Of a stretch of DNA of 64,000 bases, positions 55,103-64,000 are shown piece by piece (position 1 is the first letter of the stretch; each line of letters starts with the position of its first letter). A model generated the notes under the pieces. The model searched no databases. It was not told the origin of the DNA and saw nothing but the letters and a program-made list of their open reading frames with translations. This DNA is from Prunus persica (taxonomy: Eukaryota; Streptophyta; Magnoliopsida; Rosales; Rosaceae): NCBI RefSeq assembly GCF_000346465.2, contig NC_034012.1:1947134-2011133 (forward strand), given 5' to 3'. Both the position numbers and the translations under genes were made by a program.

Positions 55103-55939
55103 TTATGGTTTTATATCAGAGCCGTCCCAAGGCAGATTGAGATCAGTAGAAACAAGGGTTTCAATGTCTTCCCAGTTCCAGTCGTTTGAGTACACATCCA
55201 TGGCGTTGCTTGAAGTGGGCACTTTCCAATTAGGCTGAGAAATGTTGGGCATGATGCTTGTAATGGTTGGCTCCTCCATGGCTTTGAATTGATCTTCGGC
55301 TGCCACGGTGGCGTAGTTATAAACATTTGAGGATTGCAAAGATGTTGAGATGGAAGACAAGTTTGTGTCAAAGGAACTTGAAGTGGTGCTAATTGAGCTT
55401 GAGAAGGGAAAGCTCAAGTTTCCACTCTGATGAAGGAAAGGCAGAGTACTGGCACTTAAACCCGGTGATGATGAGGACGAAAAGATGATAGTATTATCCA
55501 AATTCTGTTGAGGCAGCGCCTGATAGAAAACTTGAGACATGGGTTTCTGCTGTTGGTGATCTGTTTGATCAATTGCCGCACTGTTTGTGGTGGTTGTTGT
55601 GGCTGCAGCAGAGGCAGAAGTACTGTTTGATGATTTCTTGAGGCGTTTGTTTTTGCGGCCACCGCCAACAGGGACGTTCCGGAGAGTGCCGCCTTTGGTC
55701 CAATGCCGCTTGCAAGCTCTGCAGAAGTGCCTTGGCTGTTGCTTGTTGTAGTTGTTGTAGTAGCAGAACTTTGTGTTGGTAGATTCACACCTTGGGCACT
55801 TCAAAGGCTCAGGTTGTTGCTGTTGTTGCCTCCTCATGGCAGAAGGTGATTTTGGGAGCTGAAAAGTCTGACCTTGCAACAAGCTGGCCTGGCTCCAATC
55901 GAGCCCATCACTAGAAACTTGCTTGGTACTCAAACCCAT
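55103..55939 (-). CDS. Dof zinc-finger transcription factor
   Basis: 278 residues from the ATG at 55939 ([15 protein letters not shown]). The open frame runs further up only into what looks like an intron acceptor (TTTGTGGTTTCAG), so a 5' UTR exon is likely upstream (about 55990-56110). Residues about 45-100 are the Dof domain: [40 protein letters not shown] and [15 protein letters not shown], with the four Cys of the C-x2-C-x21-C-x2-C finger. The rest is Ser/Thr/Gln-rich, as expected for an activation region, and ends with [19 protein letters not shown]. Dof proteins bind AAAG sites in the nucleus. The member cannot be named with confidence. Confidence 0.93.
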   Translation of the reverse strand: MGLSTKQVSSDGLDWSQASLLQGQTFQLPKSPSAMRRQQQQQPEPLKCPRCESTNTKFCYYNNYNKQQPRHFCRACKRHWTKGGTLRNVPVGGGRKNKRLKKSSNSTSASAAATTTTTNSAAIDQTDHQQQKPMSQVFYQALPQQNLDNTIIFSSSSSPGLSASTLPFLHQSGNLSFPFSSSISTTSSSFDTNLSSISTSLQSSNVYNYATVAAEDQFKAMEEPTITSIMPNISQPNWKVPTSSNAMDVYSNDWNWEDIETLVSTDLNLPWDGSDIKP

Positions 55940-56548
55940 CACCCCGAACACCCTCAAAACCTGAAACCACAAAGATTAAGATCGATCCTGCAAGTGAAGA
56001 TGAAGATGAAGATGTATGTCTAGCCCTTGAAACGAGGGACGCGAAGAAGAGAAAGAAATCTGAAGAAGAGGAAGAGGAAGAGGTTGATGTTGTTTATAAG
56101 CAAAAGGGTACCGCGTTGATCAGAGGAAAGGGATGATTGTATGGTTTTAATATCAGGTGAAATGAAATGCCTTGGAAGCTGATGAGAAGTGAGCATGTCT
56201 TTCAGTCTCCCTATCTTAATAATTTTAAGCTCTCTATGTATAATATATTTTATATATAACCATGTATACTATATCCATGAATGTGAATTGATACTTTGTA
56301 ACAAGAAGAATAAAAAGAAATGATGGATGATCGAAAATTTCTAAGAAAAGCTTTGTATGGTCCAGGATAGCTTGTGATTGATAGAGGTGGGGTTTTGGTA
56401 CTGGTGGGTGGTGGCAACCCTATAAAAATTATGCAACTTAGGTGACAATCAATAGTACCATGCTCTTCCTTACTCAGCACAATTTTATAGAAGAAAACAA
56501 TTCAAGTACTTAAGTAATAAGAGAAACAACGTGGACTAGAAGGGTGAG

Positions 56549-56550
<2 letters not shown>
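55940..56550 (-). promoter_or_regulatory. 5' UTR intron and promoter region of the Dof gene
   Basis: The TTTCAG acceptor at about 55961, a GA/CTTC-rich transcribed-looking stretch at 55990-56100 and TATATAA-type elements near 56240-56260 suggest a leader intron. Exact ends cannot be set. Confidence 0.35.

Positions 56551-56602
<52 letters not shown>
56551..56602. repeat. (GA)26 microsatellite
   Basis: Uninterrupted GA repeat about 610 bases upstream of the Dof start codon. GA repeats in plant promoters can be bound by BBR/BPC proteins; whether this one is, is unknown. Confidence 0.95.
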
Positions 56603-56605
<3 letters not shown>

Positions 56606-59033
56606 ACTTAACCCCGAAGGTGAAGGTGGGTTGTTGACATGTGGCTGCTTCAACGCCATCGATAGTGCTCTATATGTTGGCGATGTAAAAAGAACATATA
56701 CTACGTAACTAGGATTTGAACCATTTTTTATAAAATGATATAGAATTTTATTAAATCAACGGAGATTAAAGGACAGAGAATGTAAAGGATTAGGAAATGA
56801 AGCAAAATGTGTCACACGATGAGCGATGGATTATGGACATCGATCATATTTGTTTCCCCAAAATTAAACTTGATCCTCTACATAATATTGTGTTCGGCAA
56901 ATACCATTTACAACAATAATTTCAGAAAATTTGGCCATCAACGTATAAGCATGTAAAGGAATAAAAGTACACTACGGTCCACGGAGTAGCTAGCTCTCGT
57001 CGTCTCCATCAGTCAAGTGTTTGTTTATATAGAGGGGTGGCGGGTAGACCCCAGTTTTGTAGGGCTGAAAGTGAACACTTGAGCATCACGTGGTCACAAA
57101 CGGAGGGTTTTGATGATCCGATGGCCCTATGGACATGTGATTACATGTTGTAGATAGGATGGCGTTATGTGTTCATATATATATCACATCCATGCACCAT
57201 GCAATTCTGCAATGTAGCCACAACCCCCCAAAGGGGTTGTGTTATTTTGTGGCTCTAGGATTTTGTTCCCTCTCTGATAATTTTTCATTTTTTTCGGGAA
57301 TAAAATTGGAACGTTACAAAGAAACTTAACATGATTGTTACACGCAAGATTACATTTAGAACAATACAAAAGTTTTCATCAGAATATGTTGGAGTTGGCC
57401 GTCAAACAAATAGGAGCACGAGAGCCACGTGCATGTATGTATTTTAAGGCACCGCAGGAATTCCAAGTGTTGTTAATTAAATAATTTGAAGCAAATCCCA
57501 TCTTTGTTAGATGTTGATGAAAGATCAAAAGACAGAGTGTGAAAGGAATTGAAATGAAACTTCTTCACATCGAATGGGTAGTTAGGTAGAGGTTCTTGTT
57601 GTATAGTCGCCTTCCACACACATATTTTATTATAATCCAAAAGGAGACGACAGAATATATATGTCGTAAACGAGTTAAACTTAATGCAAATTAAGCACAG
57701 AAACGAAGCCATCATACCACATTCGTAATTGAATATTAACAATTTAATCAATCTCACTGACCAAATGAAGAATTGCAAAACAAAGGGCTTAAAATATGTG
57801 AAACGCATGCCATTGCCAACGCCTTGGTGGCTCGTTTTATTGTTTACAATCGTTGTCGTTGTCACTAATTAAGTTATATTTTCCCTGTGGGGGAGGAACA
57901 ACCAGGAAGGGGGTCCAAAGATGATTAATCCACGTGTCGCGATATCATGGGTTTGAAGGGGTCCCGGGGTTGGACCGGGTGTGCAATGGATGATGGTCCC
58001 AAGGGGAAACGTGGATCCAAATGTTTAGGGTTTGTGCATGCAACATTAATTATGGTCACTTTGATTAACAAGTTGTTGTTAGCTAGTCAGCAATCATAAA
58101 CATCATTTTCAAATTTCAATTCCCTGATGCTGCATTTGAGCGTTATTTTATGGGAAAGTCTTGTGATTGAACTTTGTACTTGATTTTCGAGTTGATTTTA
58201 ACTCTGAAACTAATTCACGCTTGTGTATGACTGACTGATGATATCTCCGTATTGAGAGGAGAAAGAGAATTCGTAGGTCAAAGAAGCAATTGTGACACAC
58301 AAGAAATGGGGTGTGGAATATGAAGCTGGACTGTGGACATGGGGCCTAGTCGGCTTAGATCTAATAATCTTTTTTATAGTGGTAGAGTAGAGGAAGGTGA
58401 TGGTGGGTCCATTATTTGTTTATCGTATGCATGGAATGGAAGGATGGAAGTAAAACATAATATAATTGTTTCAAGTGTACTAGTCAAGTTGCTCTCTGAT
58501 GCAGGCTGGCTTCGTCATGCACAATTTTAATAATTTGGATTATCTTATCAATAATCGAGCCGACTAAAAACCCTAGACTCAAATTAGGCTTTGTTTGGCA
58601 GCCCCTTCAACCATGTCCGCCAGCAAATTGTCACACGTGACTTTTGAGTCTCATCACTTTTGCCTAATGCTCTTGTAGTTCAAATCTAATCATAATATCA
58701 AGGCTATCCCCATATCAATTCTATCCTCCTCCTAGAACCCACAACTAACTGCAAGGAAAAATAACATACAAATACCAAATCTATATTTATCAAATGCGAA
58801 AGTTTTTTTCTTCTTTTATACAAACAATATTAAAGGAATAGAGAATCAGATACCAAATCTCGAGTATAAAAGTAACTAATTTTTACTACTTGAGTTGCAA
58901 ACTCCTTACATACTGAATACGACAATTACATGAACTCATTTCTTAGTGGCGAAGAAGATGCATGAAACACAGAGTTGATCTTCCCCTCACTGCGTCCACT
59001 TTAGAATCTTACTTTTCTCTCTCTTTTAGGCGG

Positions 59034-59035
<2 letters not shown>
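56603..59035. other. Intergenic region
   Basis: AT-rich, several short open frames without recognisable products (for example 57473-57865 minus). No supported gene, RNA or complete transposon. Confidence 0.4.
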
Positions 59036-59079
<44 letters not shown>

Positions 59080-59155
59080 ATTATAACATTAGTCGTATAG
59101 ATGTGGGCCCATGCCTATATTTTATGTCACCACTCGACCTTTACAATCTGCCTAG

Positions 59156-59196
<41 letters not shown>
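59036..59196. repeat. Two (CT)n microsatellites around a unique module
   Basis: (CT)n at 59036-59076 and 59159-59196 frame the sequence CAATATTATAACATTAGTCG...GATGTGGGCCCATGCC. The module recurs at 59664-59776 around another (CT)n tract. Confidence 0.9.
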
Positions 59197-59197
<1 letters not shown>

Positions 59198-59663
59198 AAC
59201 TGAGTACACTAGGAGAACAGTAGTTTCCTCTTTTCTCCTTTTTATGAACACGGAATGATCAGCATTGCTTTTCTGGAAACTCGTCTATCTTCGTCATAAT
59301 CAAACTTCATATCTCGAACCAAGCCCGAGGAGACCGCTTGAGACCATATATCGCAAGTAAGGCGCGAGCCGAAAGGCAAAGGGAAGTACATGAGACAATA
59401 TGCGAACTAATAGGTTGAAATTAGCATATAATGAAAGATGGATTATAAATACGGTGAAACCAGTATCCCAATTGTTAAGTCAACCATAAGGAAATCGGCA
59501 CACATGAATGACTTTAATTCAATACTTCCCCCGGAAACTCTACAATAATTGGTTTAATCGATCGGTCTGAGGTCTGTGCCCTGTCCACAAAATCCTTTAA
59601 TGAGATAGATCGGTTCCTGGAATATGTCGTACTCTTCCCGTCCACAAATGACTTTCTTGAATT

Positions 59664-59693
59664 AGATGTGGGCCCATGCCTATATTTTATGTC

Positions 59694-59741
<48 letters not shown>

Positions 59742-59776
59742 ATTATAGCATTAGTCGTATAGATGTGGGCCCACGC
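59664..59776. repeat. Third (CT)n microsatellite with copied flanks
   Basis: AGATGTGGGCCCATGCCTATATTTTATGTCACC precedes (TC)n (59695-59738), and CAATATTATAGCATTAGTCG plus ATAGATGTGGGCCCA follows it. The flanks are the same module seen at 59076-59131. Confidence 0.85.
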
Positions 59777-60093
59777 TGAGGCATGCGCGCAACCATCAAG
59801 GATCATGGATGCCCAAAAGGTTTTTCCAGGACAAGGTCTGCAAGTAAAAGAACAAAAGGTGTCCTTGATACTACTCATGAATATATAAATTAAGACAAGG
59901 CCAAAGGGGAACAAAAGGCGGTTAATTATATATTATGCAGTTCATACAGTGAACTGGGGTGAAGATATATCATATCTAAATACAATCACAGAAGTACAAC
60001 TAAGTCTCAACACACACTGGCACCAAAATCTTGTAAAATATCTCAACATCAGGGTGGCTTCCAGCAAAACTTGATGAGCTCGGCTCTCTCCTC

Positions 60094-63000
60094 CTAGAAC
60101 TTGAAATCCTTCTTCTTGTTTTTCCCTTCCTTTTCCTGCATCTTGCGTTTCCTCTTCTTCTCATTCTGCACCAAAAACATCTCATTAGAATTTGTCAAAA
60201 CAAGCAACCGAATACAAGCACTTATTTATTTCTTGAATTCCTATATCTCTACACTAGTTCAAGGTTTACCTCCGCAACCATGTCACTGAAATCTTCCCGC
60301 TGACTTCGCAGCTTCTCCTCCTCCCTTGCTTCTTCATACCTGAGAAATACAAAATATGTCAAATTCACTGCTGCTAAGGTAATGGGAAAAAAGAATCAAC
60401 ATTCTCATGTTTTTTTAACTTACTTTGCAGGCAAAACATTCTCCATAAGTTCCAATTCTTCAGGTTGTAAAGTGACATCCACTTTATCTGCTTTCTGACC
60501 TCTAAGCAGATCAACCTAAAGATAGAAGCGACAAATGAATCAATACATAAGAAAGATAATTAAATAAAAATATTGGTGGCAAATACAAATTATACAAGGT
60601 ACTAATACACGTCACTAGCTTTCTTATAGAGCTTAATTAACATATTTGCCATTTTCTGACAGAAGTAGCACCTCAAGCACATGCATTTCCCAATCAAATA
60701 ATCCCCTATTTTACACCCTCTAGATAGAGAGTTTCTTACCCTTTTGGCCCCTGCTTTGTCTTGGGTGCCACTACCAACGACATACCTGTACACAGAAAAC
60801 ATATGAAAAGAATGTTTAAAACAAATACAAATGGAAAAGCAAAGAATAAACCGGGACTATTTAAAGCATAATGCATACGTGTGTGTTGTTCCAAGCAGTG
60901 TCCCTGGAGCAATTTTTTCTTCTTTTTCTTCAAGTACCTATACAAAATAAATCAGAAGAATTAGAATAATAATAATAACAATCAACACATGCTAGGCAGA
61001 AGTCTCCAATCACTGAGCTTACTTGGTATAGAGGCCTTTCAGGTTCCTTTCTCTGCTGCTTACGGAGGTCAATGACATCAGGTGTCTCAACACCAGTGGG
61101 AGTACTGAGGAGGAGGTGAAAATTTTAGTAAAAAGAACAACTCTGATATTACATCTATTTTCGTTGCAATCTTCACTGGCAGAAAAACCAAAAAGAAGAA
61201 ACTGGTTTTTGTGCTTAATAAAATCAGCGTATTAACGAAACTAAATCCGGAAACAACGAAGATATATGCAACTGCACAAAGCATATTAAAACAAAAATAA
61301 AGAAGGGAAACCAAAGAAACATGATACCTTGAAAGGCTATCTACAGATTCAATACCATCCTGTAAATCTTCTTCCTCAAGTTGTTCTTCCTCTTCCTCTT
61401 CTTCTTCCTCCTCTTCCTCCTCCTCCAAATCACCCCAATGCTTTGTCTTATCAACAGGCTCTTCCTGAATTTTAGAAGATGTCATTGTAATATAATCAGA
61501 AGAGATTATGGTCGAATGACAATTCAGTAAAAATATCTAAGCCAATCAGAATTATATTCCATATATTAATGAAGTCCACCTAGCAGCGAAGTAAAGAAAG
61601 TTAGCATTAGTAAAAGCAGTTGACGTCTTATGAACACCTAATGCCCACCTTGACACTCTTGGCATCTAAAGGCCGTGTGAAAATAGAAATTTCAAGACAA
61701 AGCATAGTGATCCAAATCACAAGCTGTACCTCATAATTAGGCTGATCTTGTTGCTGAACACCAAAAACATCTCCATACAACGGTTGCCCATACTAAACAA
61801 CAAAAGACAAGTTAAATAGTTACAAAACCAATAGCTATACAAAGTAGTTTGAATTAAAACAAAACAGAACACAAAAATAACAAGCAGTTAAAAACTCACT
61901 TCATCAACAGGAGGCTTTCCCCAGCCACCAGCATGGTAACCAAAGCTAGCTCCAGGGGGGATAGGCGCATTCAGCCCGGGGATTTTCAGATGTGGATATG
62001 ATGGTGGAGGACCATATCTCTGGAAGAAAAAATTCAACAATTCCCAACATTAATAAACGTTTGCATACACTATAGAGTTATAAACCAAACACATCTTTGC
62101 AGATTCACCTGCATATTGATGAGCCATGGGGGAGGAGCACCATCTGGCATACCAAGAGCTTCTTTTAGTTCATGTGAAAGCATGCCTGGCTTCATCTCCC
62201 TCAGTTTCACCTGAACAGAAAACAGGGAAATAAAATTAATACAAATTAAGTTAAACCTTCAAAGACTTGTGCCATAATTAGTTTGTCATGAAGCATAGAG
62301 AATACAACAGATTACTGCCTGAATCCTACAGAATTCAATACAGAGTAATTAAATCCTCCTCTAGTCAAGAAAGGAAAACCAACTGCACAGACAAAATGAA
62401 CTACTCATTTATTTAGCTAGGCATGAGTACTGCACCTAGCAACACAACTGAATAATTCAATACAAATGCACGAATAGATAATAAAAAGCATATATGCTGT
62501 CACGAATAAGCTACCAAAGAAAATATTCACTTGACAAAGAACATTAAGTTGTGTATGGAGATGCAGGAATAATACCTCAAACTCCTTCCCTTCGTGGTAC
62601 AGATCACCAAGAGTTGTTAACTTTGGCTTAGTCTGGTACTTGAAAAACGCGTCATGGAGAACCTAACAAACAGGAACCACAGTCTCATCAGTAAGACAAC
62701 ATATGATCACTGCAAATGCACGTCCTCTCAATTACAGCATTTAAACATGAATACAAAGACTGGATGGAAATTGTAATAAATGGAAACCTGATAATCAATA
62801 TCCATTTTCCCCATCTTTGGCTGCATACGTTCTCGTTGTTTTTGCTTCAATTTCTTACTATCTTCTTTTTCAATGTACGCCTGCAAAAGACACCAAATAG
62901 TGATGAACCGGCAACACTGTTAGACAATCAAAATGACAAGGCAGATAAAACCATAATTATATTCTGCAAACCCAAGAAAATATGCATATGCATTCATAAC

Positions 63001-64000
63001 TACATAGGAAATTAAGCACTGACAAGACAAATTCCAAGTAAATACATCGCTGGTGAGATTAGAGTAGATGTAAGTTTCAAAGTTATAATTTAATTCAGCT
63101 TCAGGAACCAAAAATAAATAAAAATCACTTATAAGGTTAAAAAATTTAACATTTATGAGCCAAACTTTAATGAAGAAGTAGAGCTTGAAACAAACTCATG
63201 CTGTCGCATAAAAATCCAAGCTCCTCACAAATTTTCAAGCACAGTACAAAAGGTTAAGCTTGGCTTGTTTAATTAACCTAATATTTTCTTTGAACTCCGC
63301 TCATTTCTTTTATGGTCCAAGCTCAAATGAGCTGAACAACACAAGTCAGACTTAAACCAGTCAAACTTAAACCTTATCGAGACAATTTACAGCCTATTCA
63401 TGTTCACTATTAGAATTTAGATGCAAGTTGGAGCCACAGAGAAGAATACTCTAAACATAATTATCTCATGACCAATTTACCTGTCTAATTTTCTCAATTC
63501 CCGTTGCAGCAATGAAATCAGGGAGCTGAAATGGTTGTTTCTCGATACCACGTTTACCCTGCAAAATCAATCCACATGAGATACAAGTAATCACTTTGAA
63601 TCACCACTATAGTTTTCCACATCCAAACCATCAGTGTTAAATTTTAAAATTAGAGACGTATTGGGCCTGATGACTAAGCATTATGGGAAGGCATCTGAAA
63701 ATTCAAAGCAGATATATCAGCGCCTTTAAAGTGAATGAAATCCCAAAATCCATCATGCAAAGGTACTGCAAATATCCACAATAATAGTACTAAATTATGC
63801 CTAGATCCCCACCCCCACTAGCAGATACATATAAAGATAAATCATTCAAGGTGCCATTTTCCAAACACCTACAAGTCCAGGCTCCAAGGTTGTCACAGCC
63901 GCTCCCCTGCAAGAACCACATGTATACATATAAGAGAAACCTCATCGACGTGATCTTCCCGCACTCTATTCCCTAATCCCAACATGTTAGTCATACCCAT
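60094..64000 (-). CDS. SF3B2: Splicing factor 3B subunit 2 (SF3b145/SAP145), 3' part; 5' end beyond the window
   Basis: Thirteen minus-strand exons join in frame: 63558-63481, 62880-62788, 62662-62576, 62210-62109, 62019-61900, 61792-61730, 61464-61328, 61104-61023, 60937-60879, 60785-60740, 60515-60424, 60339-60270 and 60165-60094. They encode about 345 residues from GKRGIEKQPFQLPDF to the end KKKDFKF. The PSP domain is clear (LREMKPGMLSHELKEALGMP, PPPWLINMQRYGPPPSYPHL), followed by GKPPVDEYGQPLYGDVFG, a long Glu run (EE repeated, 61370-61430) and a Lys/Glu-rich tail. It is a core part of the SF3b complex of U2 snRNP, which recognises the branch point, and acts in the nucleus. I saw no exon between 63559 and 64000, so the N-terminal half lies past the window edge. 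Confidence 0.93.

Noticed and set aside
57473..57865. 130-codon minus-strand open frame
   Set aside because: Low-complexity AT-rich translation without domain, codon bias or splice context; probably chance.
61087..61485. Independent 132-codon acidic protein
   Set aside because: It is an SF3B2 exon plus intron read-through; true borders are 61464 and 61328.
1..64000. tRNA genes
   Set aside because: The tRNA-like A/B box pairs seen (about 6.2, 44.1 and 52.6 kb) have no cloverleaf and belong to SINE-type sequences.

Overview
The window is nuclear DNA of a flowering plant, most likely a Rosaceae species; the genus cannot be settled from the sequence. The evidence is spliced GT-AG genes, a tandem family of chloroplast polyphenol oxidases (PPO) of the type known from apple, pear and loquat, a Cassandra LTR carrying 5S rRNA sequence, tRNA-derived SINEs, and AT-rich intergenic DNA with many small DNA transposons.

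Layout. 0.7-4.4 kb (+): a nine-exon gene for a proline-rich protein of the At1g61080/At4g04980 type. 6.8-38 kb: a PPO array of eight loci. Loci A, B, C, D and F (minus strand) are full length and E (plus strand) is full length but carries a one-base frameshift. Loci G and H (minus strand) have a plastid/lumen targeting region joined directly to the C-terminal KFDV domain, with no tyrosinase domain. A short ninth relic lies at 39.0 kb. Locus F has a 241-bp intron; the others are intronless. DNA transposons with terminal inverted repeats sit between the PPO loci, one of them just upstream of E. 39.2-51.1 kb: a diverged segmental duplication. Each copy contains an array of palindromic 46-50 bp repeats, relic exons of an unidentified gene, and a small zinc-knuckle gene. 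Between the copies lie a Cassandra solo LTR nested in a SINE and a decayed GRXS17-like glutaredoxin copy. 52.2-53.9 kb (+): a DUF1218 membrane protein. 55.1-55.9 kb (minus): a Dof transcription factor. 60.1 kb to the window end (minus): the 3' part of splicing factor SF3B2, thirteen exons seen.

How the genes relate. The full-length PPOs should be targeted to the thylakoid lumen and oxidise phenolics when tissue is damaged. They are latent until the C-terminal domain that covers the active site is removed. G and H encode only that covering domain, with targeting signals, as separate genes. They are the most unusual feature here and could act in trans on the neighbouring enzymes; that role is inference. 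The other genes are ordinary housekeeping or regulatory neighbours.
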